Shown one piece after another: positions 10,098 to 18,274 of a stretch of DNA of 64,000 nucleotides. The stretch is taken from the NCBI GenBank assembly GCA_963804055.1, contig CAWDOU010000001.1:806001-870000 (forward strand), in the 5' to 3' direction. A model generated the notes under the pieces. The model made no database searches and was not told where the DNA came from. It saw nothing but the letters and a program-made list of their open reading frames with translations. This DNA is from Bog-473 sp963804055. Lineage in GTDB: Bacteria > Actinomycetota > Acidimicrobiia > Acidimicrobiales > RAAP-2. Positions within the stretch are counted from its first letter, which is position 1. Each line of letters opens with the position of its first letter. A program made the translations under genes and the position numbers.

Positions 10098-11147
10098 TCA
10101 GCGGCGGCGGAGCCAGAGGGCGCCGCCGGCCCCCGGCGCCAACGTGGGCACCTCGCCCACCATGAAGTCGTAGCGCTGCTTCGCCAGCCAATCGTTGAAG
10201 AGGACGATCTCGAACGCCTGGTTGAAGAGCAGGAACGTGTGCAACAGGTAATCCTCCGTCCATGCTCGCCCCTCCTCGACCCAGCCGCGCGGGTACTCGA
10301 AGGGCCAGAAGATGTCGTGGATGTGGACGTAGACGCCGGCCGGTACCACGGGCAGCACCCGAGTGATCAGGTGGTGGGCGTCGCTGCCCGTCTTGACGAC
10401 GTGCGAGCAATCGATGAACAGGATGTCGTTGGGCTCGAGCTCCTCGAACCGCGCGACGTCGATGTTCTGCACCTGGCTGACCATGATCTCGATGTCGTCG
10501 CCGGGACGCACCAGCCGGTTCAGATGGTCGGGCTTCGGCTCAATGCAGGTGATGCGTAGACGCGAGCCCAGCCAGTGGTCGTTGGTATCGAGTGCGAGGG
10601 CGGTTGTCCAGCCTGAGCCGACCTCGAGGTAGCGCGCTGGGCGCAGGTGGCGCAGGAACGCCTGCAGGATGTATCCGTCGCCCTGGCCGTAGAAGTCGTT
10701 GTTGGTGAAGTAGCGCCGGTCGGGCTGAGGCTCGGCGTTGAGCGAGACGTCGTTCATCAGCGGCGCCAGTGTCTTGAAGAGCTCCAGTTGGGCCTCTTCG
10801 TTCAGGTCCAGGCCCTCGAGGTGATCGGGGATCCCGAAGATCCGGTCCTGCTGCGCCTCGATCTCCTTCATCACCGGCACCGGTGAGTAGAAGTGTCCCG
10901 GGGCCACCCACTCCAGGAAGGGGATGGCGCTCTCATCCATGATCGGCCCGGTCCACGTGTCGACGGCCGGCGCCGGATGCGGTGCGGACTGGGGCGGAGG
11001 CAGCGAGGCTGCCAGTTCGCGCTGCCTCTCGAGCTCGCGCTGGAGCGCCTCGATCTCGTCGGTGCGACGCAACGCTCGTAACTCGCGGTCGATGAGGGGG
11101 ATCCGCCTGGCGGCCTCCCGCCAGCGCCTCTGGTTGTGATCAGGCAC
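10098..11147 (-). CDS. Class I SAM-dependent methyltransferase (Methyltransf_24 type)
   Basis: 349 residues. The N-terminal ~60 residues form a charged coiled coil (RRTDEIEALQRELERQRELAAS). A substrate-binding segment follows and then the methyltransferase fold: motif I RYLEVGSGWTTALALD, acidic motif II ITCIEPKP, and NDILFIDCSHVVKTGSDAHH (motif IV), a pattern seen in methyltransferases encoded near sugar or glycan genes. It converges with the SIS gene (28 bp between stops). The substrate is unknown. A surface-glycan role is plausible from the manB neighbourhood. Confidence 0.75.
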   Translation of the reverse strand: MPDHNQRRWREAARRIPLIDRELRALRRTDEIEALQRELERQRELAASLPPPQSAPHPAPAVDTWTGPIMDESAIPFLEWVAPGHFYSPVPVMKEIEAQQDRIFGIPDHLEGLDLNEEAQLELFKTLAPLMNDVSLNAEPQPDRRYFTNNDFYGQGDGYILQAFLRHLRPARYLEVGSGWTTALALDTNDHWLGSRLRITCIEPKPDHLNRLVRPGDDIEIMVSQVQNIDVARFEELEPNDILFIDCSHVVKTGSDAHHLITRVLPVVPAGVYVHIHDIFWPFEYPRGWVEEGRAWTEDYLLHTFLLFNQAFEIVLFNDWLAKQRYDFMVGEVPTLAPGAGGALWLRRR

Positions 11148-11212
11148 CGCGCCTCCGAATCAGCTTCCAGCGATCGCCACGGTCGACGATCGCTGTTGGG
11201 GCCCTGAAGGTA

Positions 11213-12418
11213 CTAGTTGAGGCGCTCGACGATCATGGCCATGCCCTGGCCACCACCCACGCACATGGACTCGAGCCCGAACGTCTTGCCCGTGTCCTCC
11301 AGCGCGTTGAGCAGCGTGGTCATGATCCGGGCGCCGGTCTGCCCGAACGGGTGGCCCAGCGCGATGGCGCCGCCCTTGACGTTGAGCTTGTCCCAGCTGA
11401 TGCCGAGGTGCCTGGCTGACGGGATCACCTGGGCCGCGAAGGCCTCGTTGATCTCCACCAGGTCGATGTCGTCGATCGTCATGTTGGCCCGGGCCAGGAC
11501 CTGGCGGCAGGCGTCGACCGGGCCGAGGCCCATGATCTCGGGATTGAGCCCCGTCACCCCGCTGGCCACGATGCGGGCCAAGGGCTTCACGCCGAGCGCC
11601 TTGGCCTTGGTGTCGCTCATGACGATGACCGCCGCGGCACCATCGTTGAGCGGGCAGGCGTTGCCGGCTGTGACCGTTCCTCCCTCACGGAAGACGGGCT
11701 TGAGGTTGGAGAGGCCCTCCAGCGTCGTCCCGGCCCGCGGACCGTCGTCCTTGGTCACGACGGTCCCGTCGGAGAGGGTGACGGGGATGATCTCACGCTC
11801 GAAGAAGCCGTTCCCCTGGGACTCGACGGCGCGTGTCTGGGAGAGCAGCGCGAACTCGTCCATCTCCTGGCGGGAGACCTTCTCGAACTCGGCGACGTTC
11901 TCCGCCGTCTGACCCATGGCGATGTAGACGTCGGGCAGGCCCGACGGCGGGGACCACGGCTCGGTGACAGCGGGCGTACGGACTTTCGTCCGCTCCTCGG
12001 CGGCGGCGAATGCCGTGTTGTGAGGGCCGGTGTCGGACGCGCCGTGCGCGTAGCGGCTGACGGTCTCGACGCCGGCGGCGATGAAGACGTCGCCCTCACC
12101 GGCGCGGATGGCGTGCGCCGCCATGCGGATCGCCTGCAGGGAGGAGGAGCAGTACCGGTTCACCGTCACGCCGGGCGCGTTGTCCAGACCGGCCAGGAGC
12201 GCGGCCACGCGGGCGACGTTGTAGCCCGCCTCCCCGGCCGGCTGCCCGCAGCCGAGGATCACGTCTTCCACCTCGGCAGGATCGAGTTGGGGTACCTGCT
12301 CGAGCACGGAGCGCACGACCAGCGCACTCAGGTCGTCGGGTCGGCATTCGACGAGTGATCCCTTGTTGGCCCGTCCGATGGGGGTGCGACCGGTGGCGAC
12401 GATGACAGCTTCAGGCAT
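11213..12418 (-). CDS. fadA3: Acetyl-CoA C-acyltransferase (thiolase), FadA3-like
   Basis: 401 residues. It cleaves 3-ketoacyl-CoA with CoA in beta-oxidation. The acylated Cys90 sits in VTVNRYCSSSLQ. NEAF, GGAIALGHPFGQTGAR (catalytic His) and the C-terminal CVGGGQGMAMIVERL (second Cys) are all present. Phrases such as MPEAVIVATGRTPIGRA and GPRAGTTLEGLSNLKPVF match what I recall of mycobacterial FadA3 (Rv1074c) better than FadA5 or FadA6. It is transcribed away from a FadE26/27-like pair, and a KstR-like operator lies in the shared 230-bp intergenic region. The sterol-specific thiolase role is therefore an inference from context. Confidence 0.85.
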   Translation of the reverse strand: MPEAVIVATGRTPIGRANKGSLVECRPDDLSALVVRSVLEQVPQLDPAEVEDVILGCGQPAGEAGYNVARVAALLAGLDNAPGVTVNRYCSSSLQAIRMAAHAIRAGEGDVFIAAGVETVSRYAHGASDTGPHNTAFAAAEERTKVRTPAVTEPWSPPSGLPDVYIAMGQTAENVAEFEKVSRQEMDEFALLSQTRAVESQGNGFFEREIIPVTLSDGTVVTKDDGPRAGTTLEGLSNLKPVFREGGTVTAGNACPLNDGAAAVIVMSDTKAKALGVKPLARIVASGVTGLNPEIMGLGPVDACRQVLARANMTIDDIDLVEINEAFAAQVIPSARHLGISWDKLNVKGGAIALGHPFGQTGARIMTTLLNALEDTGKTFGLESMCVGGGQGMAMIVERLN

Positions 12419-12550
12419 GGTGGGGGCTCCTCGGGTTTCGATTCGGGGACTCGAGCATTGCGCCGGGGAACCCGCCCCGGGGCGGATTGCAGGTTACTTG
12501 GCGGTAGGGAGGCGCTCAGCAGGCTCATTGGCCGCCTGAGCGGGGCGGAC

Positions 12551-12564
12551 TGTAACGTGTTCTC
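12551..12564. promoter_or_regulatory. KstR-like operator, site 1
   Basis: TGTAACGTGTTCTC fits TnnAACnnGTTnn with one end mismatch. It lies 132 bp from the thiolase start and 84 bp from the FadE26-like start, so it could serve both divergent genes. Apart from it the 12419-12648 spacer shows no coding signal. Confidence 0.6.
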
Positions 12565-12648
12565 GCGCGCCGAGCCCAGATGGCCGGGCCGGCGACGACA
12601 TGGCGCTGACGTGGGCCGATGGGCCCCGCCACCCCGGGAGGGACACCG

Positions 12649-13824
12649 ATGGAAATTGCCTTGACCGAGGAGCAGCAGGCGCTCAAAGGCGAGCTGCGCG
12701 CGTACTACCAGAAGCTCTTGACCCCCGAGCTGGAGCAGGAGCTCTCCACGGCGGGCGGCATCGGTCCCGTGGTGCGCAAGGTGGTCAAGCAGATGGGGAG
12801 CGACGGCTGGCTGGGCATCGGCTGGCCCACCGAGTGGGGCGGGCAGGGTCGTTCGGCCATTGAGCAGTTCATCTTCTTCGACGAGTCCATGCGGAGCGGG
12901 GCGCCCGTCCCGATGCTCACGATCAACACCGTGGGCCCGACGATCATGAACTTCGGCACCCAGGAGCAGAAGGAGTACTTCCTCCCAAAGATCCTGGCGG
13001 GCGAGATCCACTTCTGCATCGGGTACACCGAGCCGAATTCAGGGACCGACCTGGCCTCGCTGACCACCCGGGCGGTGCGCGACGGCGACGAGTACGTCAT
13101 CAACGGCGCCAAGATCTTCACCAGCTTGGCGGGCGACGCGGACTACATCTGGCTGGCCACGCGCACTGATCCGAACGTGGCCAAGCACAAGGGCATCTCC
13201 ATGTTCTTGATCCCCATGGACACCCCGGGCATCCGCGTGGTGCCGATGAAGCTGCTCGGCGACCACAACATCAACTACACCTTCTACGAAGACGTGCGTG
13301 TCCCCGCCACCGCGCTGGTGGGCGGCGAGAACCAGGGCTGGAATCTCATCACCAACCAGCTCAACCACGAACGGGTGACGCTGTGCTCGCCCGGCATCAT
13401 TGAGCGCGTGCTCACCGACGTGCGGGCCTGGGCCCAGGCCACCAAGCTCCCCGACGGGCGCCGCGTGGTCGATCAGGAGTGGGTGCAGGAGCACCTGGCC
13501 CGGGTGCACGCCGAGCTGGAGTTCCTCCGGCTCATCAACTGGAAGGTGGCGTGGCAGGCGACGCAGGGCACCCTCGACGTCGCCGACGCGTCGTCGATCA
13601 AGGTGTTCGGCACCGAGTTCTACCTGCGGGCCTTCCGCTCGCTCATGGAGATCATCGGTCAGGCCGGCTACCTGACTCGGGGGTCACCCGCCGCTGTCAT
13701 CGCCGGCCGTCTGGAGATGTACGCCCGCTCCATGATCATCCTGACCTTCGGTGGCGGCACCAACGAAATCCAACGGGACCTCATCGCGATCTTCGGCCTC
13801 GGCATGCCGCGGTCGCTGCGCTGA
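12649..13824 (+). CDS. fadE26: Acyl-CoA dehydrogenase, FadE26 (ChsE4)-like
   Basis: 391 residues from the ATG at 12649 (GGGAGGGAC just upstream). Full acyl-CoA dehydrogenase fold: N-terminal helical domain, FAD/substrate strand with GYTEPNSGTDLASL, and C-terminal domain ending TFGGGTNEIQRDLIAIFGLGMPR. Strings such as SDGWLGIGWPTEWGGQGRSAIEQ and NQLNHERVTL closely resemble mycobacterial FadE26. In that family FadE26 (catalytic, FAD) pairs with FadE27 as an alpha2beta2 enzyme acting on steroid side-chain CoA thioesters. Glu241 in NQLNHER is the likely catalytic base by position. The partner gene follows after 28 bp. The thiolase is divergent. Confidence 0.85.
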   Translation: MEIALTEEQQALKGELRAYYQKLLTPELEQELSTAGGIGPVVRKVVKQMGSDGWLGIGWPTEWGGQGRSAIEQFIFFDESMRSGAPVPMLTINTVGPTIMNFGTQEQKEYFLPKILAGEIHFCIGYTEPNSGTDLASLTTRAVRDGDEYVINGAKIFTSLAGDADYIWLATRTDPNVAKHKGISMFLIPMDTPGIRVVPMKLLGDHNINYTFYEDVRVPATALVGGENQGWNLITNQLNHERVTLCSPGIIERVLTDVRAWAQATKLPDGRRVVDQEWVQEHLARVHAELEFLRLINWKVAWQATQGTLDVADASSIKVFGTEFYLRAFRSLMEIIGQAGYLTRGSPAAVIAGRLEMYARSMIILTFGGGTNEIQRDLIAIFGLGMPRSLR

Positions 13825-13852
13825 GCCCGCCCAGAGCCAGGAGAGCGAGCAC

Positions 13853-15016
13853 ATGGACTTCGGTTACAGCGAAGAGCAGGAGGCCGTCCGCCAGTTGGCC
13901 GGGCAGATCTTCGGCGAGCGGTCGACCCACGAGCGTCTGAAGCAGGTCGAGGCCGCCGCCGGTGACGACGGGCCCTTCGACCGCGAGCTCTGGAAGGAGC
14001 TCGCCGGCGCAGGGCTCCTCGGCATCCACCTGCGCGAGGACGTCGGGGGTGCCGGGCTCGATTTCGTGGCGGCCTGCCTGGTCGTGGAAGCGGCGGGCCG
14101 CACGGCGGCCTACGTCCCCGTGGTCGAGACCATGGTCTACGGGGCGCTGCCTCTCGATCGCTTCGGCACCGACGCGCAGCGCAAGACCTGGCTCACCGGC
14201 GTGGCCAGCGGCGAGACGATCCTCACGGCGGCCATGGCGGAGCTGGTCGGTGAGGTCGTCGTGCCCGGCGGGCTCGAGCCGGCCACCACGGCAACCGCCG
14301 AGGCGGACGGCTCGTGGGTGCTCTCGGGTACGAAGGCCTGTGTCCCGGGCGCTTTCGTGGCCGACGCCATCCTCGTCCCGGCCACCTGCCAGACGGCAGA
14401 GGGCGTCCCGGCGGGTCCCGGCGTCTTCGTCGTGGAGCGTGGCGCCGAGGGTGTCACGCTGACGCGGCAGACGACCACCACGGGACGGCCCGAGGCGATC
14501 GTGGAGCTCGACGGTGTGCGTGTCGGAGCCGACCGGCTCGTCGGCGAGGGCTCGGACGGCGCGGCGGTGATCGACTGCATCACCGAGTTCGCCACCACGG
14601 CGCTCTGCGTCGAGGAGGCCGGCGTCTGCGCCGCCGCCTTGGAGCTCACGGCGGAGTACACGAAGACCCGGGTGCAGTTCGAGAAGCCCATCGCGACGTT
14701 CCAGGCGGTCGGACAGCGCGCGGCGGACGCCTACGTCGACACGGAGGCCGTCCGACTCACCGCGTGGCAGGCTGCGGCGCGGCTGGCCGCGGGACTGCCC
14801 GCCTCCTCCGAGGTCGCCATTGCCAAGTTCTGGGCGGCGGAGGGCGGCCAACGGGTGGTGCACGCGGCGTCGCATCTCCATGGGGGCGTCGGTGTGGACC
14901 GCGACTACCCGCTGCACCGGTACTTCCTTCTCACCGAGCAGATCGAGCTGACACTGGGCGGGGCGAGCGAGAGCCTGCGCCGCCTTGGTCGGATCCTGGC
15001 GGACGAGCCCGTCTGA
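13853..15016 (+). CDS. fadE27: Acyl-CoA dehydrogenase, FadE27 (ChsE5)-like partner subunit
   Basis: 387 residues from the ATG at 13853 (CAGGAGAG upstream). Typical features: MDFGYSEEQEAVRQLAG start, DRELWKELAGAGLLGIHLREDVGG, QFEKPIATFQAVGQRAADAYVD and HLHGGVGVDRDYPLHRYF (FAD-binding HGGxG loop). The central domain is shorter and more divergent than in the FadE26-like neighbour, as expected for the second subunit of an alpha2beta2 ChsE enzyme. It is cotranscribed with that gene. In Mycobacterium the pair lies next to fadD17. Here a FadD17-like ligase is found 18 kb away at 33446. Confidence 0.82.
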   Translation: MDFGYSEEQEAVRQLAGQIFGERSTHERLKQVEAAAGDDGPFDRELWKELAGAGLLGIHLREDVGGAGLDFVAACLVVEAAGRTAAYVPVVETMVYGALPLDRFGTDAQRKTWLTGVASGETILTAAMAELVGEVVVPGGLEPATTATAEADGSWVLSGTKACVPGAFVADAILVPATCQTAEGVPAGPGVFVVERGAEGVTLTRQTTTTGRPEAIVELDGVRVGADRLVGEGSDGAAVIDCITEFATTALCVEEAGVCAAALELTAEYTKTRVQFEKPIATFQAVGQRAADAYVDTEAVRLTAWQAAARLAAGLPASSEVAIAKFWAAEGGQRVVHAASHLHGGVGVDRDYPLHRYFLLTEQIELTLGGASESLRRLGRILADEPV

Positions 15017-15076
15017 CCGTTCGGCGGCTCTCGGCCATGCCGCGCGGTTGAGATCGGCTCGGCAAGACTGTCCCCC

Positions 15077-15490
15077 ATGTCCATTCGGACCAATTCGGCC
15101 CGGCATTCCAGGCAGCGTGGGGGACTGGGCGGCGCCATCAGGGTCGCTGCATGCCTGGCCGTGGCGGTCGCTGCGTCGATAGCCCTCCTCAGCGACGTGC
15201 ACACGTCGTTGCATACGACGGCTTCTTTCCAGACGCCCGAAATGGTCTCGGGTTGGCAATCCTCCTACCAGTCGTACGTCTGCGTGCGGCAGGAGTTCGA
15301 ACAGGCGGTGCCGAAGGGGGTCAAGGTGTATGCCGGGAACGGCTTCGGCACGCCCGAGCAACTCCTGTTCGAGGCGGCCACGCTCTGGGCCGTGCCGGTG
15401 CCCGAGAAGTCGGACGCACAGTGGGTGGCGACCATCGAACCGGGGAAGGGCTGCCTGGGCTATGTGATCCGGGGGCACCGACTGTCGTGA
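15077..15490 (+). CDS. Small exported hypothetical protein
   Basis: 137 residues. A basic N-terminus and one hydrophobic segment (GGAIRVAACLAVAVAASIALL, ~17-37) suggest a signal anchor. The rest is an extracytoplasmic domain with two Cys (YVCVRQEF and GKGCLGYV). The ATG at 15077 is chosen because it is the first start giving that segment. The stop overlaps the GTG of the next membrane protein gene (GTGA), so the two proteins are probably made together. I do not recognise the family. A link to surface polysaccharide synthesis comes only from its neighbours. Confidence 0.65.
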   Translation: MSIRTNSARHSRQRGGLGGAIRVAACLAVAVAASIALLSDVHTSLHTTASFQTPEMVSGWQSSYQSYVCVRQEFEQAVPKGVKVYAGNGFGTPEQLLFEAATLWAVPVPEKSDAQWVATIEPGKGCLGYVIRGHRLS

Positions 15491-17028
15491 CGGCACACCT
15501 CCTCGCTGCACTGGCGTTGCTCGTGGTGCCGGCGGTGCTTCCTGCACTGGCCCTGCTCGGGGCGCGGACGATGACTGTGTTCATCACCCCGTTGGTCGGC
15601 GCCGTGCTCGCAGCCATGGCGGCTGAATTCGAGGCTGCTGTGGGCTCGACGCTCCTCACGTGGTACGTGATCCTCGTCGTGCTGGCCAATGTGGCCGCGT
15701 TGGCCACGCTCCGTCATCGCCTCGTGGTTTGGCGCAAGGCGCAACGGAGGCAATTGCAGGCGCGCGACGGAGGAGAGACGCGCTGGTGGGCTTGGCCGTC
15801 CTGGTGGTCCTGGGTCACCGTTGCCGTCATCGCCCTCGCCGCAGCCTGGCCGCTCCAGGTCCTCCGGTCACCCCTCATCGGCTACGACGCCTTTGCCATC
15901 TGGACGCTGCACTCCCTCCTCATTTACGGCGGCCACAGCACCTTCCAGGGGGCGCTCACCGACCCCGGTTACCTCTTCTCGCAACCCAACTATCCGCCGT
16001 TGGTCCCGGCCACCGGCGCGCTCGGATTCGTGGCTGAGGGCGGCGTCGACCTGCGCCTCGCCGTAATTCTCACGGCGGTGCTGAATTCGTGCGCCCTCGG
16101 TGCGGCGGGTTGCGCCATTGCCGCGAGCGCAGCTGCCCACGGCCGGGCGCTCGCCCGCGTCGTGGGCCTGGGAGCCGGGACGTGCCTCTGCCTGGTCGGC
16201 TTCGGAGTCAGCGGGTACTTCGGGGTCAGTGGGTACGCCGACCTTCTGTGGGCGGCCAGCGCCCTGGCTGCGATCCTCATCGGCCTGGTTCTCCCGCCCA
16301 GCCTGCGCAACCTCGCGGCGGCGTGGGTCTGCGCGACCGTTGCGGGTCTTACCAAGAACGAGGGGTTCATCACCGCGTGCATGATCCTTGGTCTTCTGGC
16401 CGTGCGCTACATTCCGCGCCCCGTGGTGCCCCTCACGGCGCTGTGGCAGAAGGGCGAGGGGGTCCGACGCGCGGTGAGCATCGCCTGGGCTCACTGGGCT
16501 GCGAAGGTGGTCGTGTTTGCCGGCGCCATGGCGCTGCCGGGCCTCTTCTGGGCCGGCTACGTGAGGTACGAAAAAATCGGGGTCAGTTTCGTCGGGACGT
16601 CCGGACAGTCCCTCGCACTCCGCTCCCGCGCCGTCGCTCCGGCGCTATGGGACAACATGCATGTCGTGCCTCTGGCCATCGGCGTCGCGCTTGTCGGGGC
16701 GTTGGCGCTGAGCAAATCTCGGCGCCGCATGGCTCTGGGCAACGACGTGTGGCTGTGGATCGTCGTGGCGGGATCACTGGCTGCACTGGTGATCACCTAC
16801 GTCTTCGGTATCTTCGAAATCCACTGGTGGTTGTCCACCTCCGCCAACCGGACCACGATCTTCGAGAACCTCACCGCGTACGGTGACATGGCTGTGTGGC
16901 TCACCGTGGCAGCCTCGTATCAAGGCGACCGTGCTGCAGCCCCTGAGGCGGCGCCGGTCGAGCGCGTCCGTGACGACGCCCATGACATCCTCGAACCGTT
17001 GCCTTTCGCCCTTGACGCCAAAGACTAG
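15487..17028 (+). CDS. Polytopic membrane protein, GT-C glycosyltransferase-like
   Basis: 513 residues from the GTG at 15487, coupled to the preceding gene. About 11-13 hydrophobic segments. The first large loop after helix 4 reads GYDAFAIWTLHSLLIYGG then DPGYLFSQPNYPPLVP. This resembles the luminal Asp-containing loop of lipid-phosphate-sugar-dependent (GT39/GT-C) glycosyltransferases, where an Asp is catalytic. A second loop has AGLTKNEGFI. Predicted to transfer a sugar from a polyprenyl-phosphate donor on the outer face of the membrane. The exact donor and acceptor cannot be told. Confidence 0.65.
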   Translation: MTAHLLAALALLVVPAVLPALALLGARTMTVFITPLVGAVLAAMAAEFEAAVGSTLLTWYVILVVLANVAALATLRHRLVVWRKAQRRQLQARDGGETRWWAWPSWWSWVTVAVIALAAAWPLQVLRSPLIGYDAFAIWTLHSLLIYGGHSTFQGALTDPGYLFSQPNYPPLVPATGALGFVAEGGVDLRLAVILTAVLNSCALGAAGCAIAASAAAHGRALARVVGLGAGTCLCLVGFGVSGYFGVSGYADLLWAASALAAILIGLVLPPSLRNLAAAWVCATVAGLTKNEGFITACMILGLLAVRYIPRPVVPLTALWQKGEGVRRAVSIAWAHWAAKVVVFAGAMALPGLFWAGYVRYEKIGVSFVGTSGQSLALRSRAVAPALWDNMHVVPLAIGVALVGALALSKSRRRMALGNDVWLWIVVAGSLAALVITYVFGIFEIHWWLSTSANRTTIFENLTAYGDMAVWLTVAASYQGDRAAAPEAAPVERVRDDAHDILEPLPFALDAKD

Positions 17029-17338
17029 GCACGACGGATCCCGAGAAGGGCCTGGGGGGATCTGAAAGGGCGGGGGGCCTCGGCATCCTTCAAGCTGTCC
17101 TCCATCCGCACAGAAAAAGTCTGAGGCTTTCCTTCCACTGAGCGGATCCTTCGGGAGCCTGCGTCCGGTGTCGGGCTGGACGGATGGCCTCGAGAGCCTT
17201 GGGGGACTGGCTGTATTCGGATCCTTCGTCGTGCGCGGATTTCTCGCCACTCGCAGCGTCGGCTCGGCCTGGGCAGGAATGGCGCGCGGTGAAGGTCGCT
17301 GCAATACATTGGTGCCCGTGCCAGGGTCGACCAGCGAG
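17029..17338. other. 310-bp gap before the GT2 gene; no gene called
   Basis: The frame of the downstream glycosyltransferase stays open back to a GTG at 17168 (also ATG 17279), but the translated stretch does not look like the family. I see an 11-bp direct repeat, CGGATCCTTCG, near 17142 and 17219, and no convincing promoter or hairpin. Confidence 0.4.
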
Positions 17339-18274
17339 ATGGACCGCGTCGGCGGGGGTCAGCCGCCGTCGCTCCAGATTCAGACAGTGTTGTATCGCCA
17401 TACAGATGACGAGATCCGCAGCCTTGTCGAAGGCGTCCGGGCAGCGGCGCGCTTTGCCCACGGCGAGGGTGCGTTCCGATCGATCACGCTGGCTCTCGGC
17501 GACTCGTCCCCGCGCCGCGTCATTGGGCCTGAGCTCGAACAGCAGTTGACCGAAGCCCTGCCCGGGTACGGGATCGACCGCTTTCACTACGAGTTCTACG
17601 ACGAGAACCGGGGATCGGCACGGGGACAGAACACCCTGTTCGATCTCCGGAACGCCGACACGGACTATGTGTTCGTCATCAATCCGGACGTCTATTTGTG
17701 CCCTGATGTCCTCTGCCAACTCCTTGGGCCCTTCCAGAAGTCCGATGTCGGCATCGTCGAGGCACGACAGATCCCTTTGGAGCACGCCAAGAAGTTCGAT
17801 CTTGCGGATGGATCGACGAGTTGGGCGTCAGGAGCGTGCATGATGGTGCGAGCCGAAGTGCTGCAGGAGGTTCACGGCTTCGACGGGGACTCCTTCTTCA
17901 TGTACTGCGATGACGTGGACTTCAGCTGGCGCACACGACTGGCCGGCTACGAGGTCGTCCATCAACCCTCGGCGCGTGTATTCCACGACAAGCGGATCAA
18001 ATCGGATGGGAAGGTGGCCGTGAGCGACGCCGAGCGCTACTACGCGGCGGAAGCGGCCCTCCTCATGGCTTGGAAGTATTCGAGGCCAGACCTCGTCGAA
18101 CAATGGTCGATGGAGCTGCTGGGCTCATCCGAGACGCCCCACCAGAACGCCGTTCAGGAGTTCCGAGCCCGCGAGAAGGCCGGGACACTCCCGACGCCCC
18201 TCGACCCAGACGGTCGCGTGGCTGAGTTCGTCGGGCACTACTACGGGGAGCACCGGTTCGATGTCGACGTCTGA
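17339..18274 (+). CDS. Glycosyltransferase family 2
   Basis: 311 residues from the ATG at 17339; the homology-like part starts at PSLQIQTVLYRHTDDEI. GT-A fold signs: an early strand, ENRGSARGQNTLFDL, the metal-binding region YVFVINPDVYL (DxD-like NPDVYL as in rhamnosyltransferases), ASGACMMVRAEVL, and FFMYCDDVDFSWRTRLAGY with the catalytic ED/DD-type acidic pair. This looks like the rhamnosyl/galactofuranosyl transferase branch. The stop lies 14 bp inside the next gene. It is part of a glycan island (15.1-20.1 kb). Third-position GC looks lower than in neighbouring regions. Confidence 0.82.
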   Translation: MDRVGGGQPPSLQIQTVLYRHTDDEIRSLVEGVRAAARFAHGEGAFRSITLALGDSSPRRVIGPELEQQLTEALPGYGIDRFHYEFYDENRGSARGQNTLFDLRNADTDYVFVINPDVYLCPDVLCQLLGPFQKSDVGIVEARQIPLEHAKKFDLADGSTSWASGACMMVRAEVLQEVHGFDGDSFFMYCDDVDFSWRTRLAGYEVVHQPSARVFHDKRIKSDGKVAVSDAERYYAAEAALLMAWKYSRPDLVEQWSMELLGSSETPHQNAVQEFRAREKAGTLPTPLDPDGRVAEFVGHYYGEHRFDVDV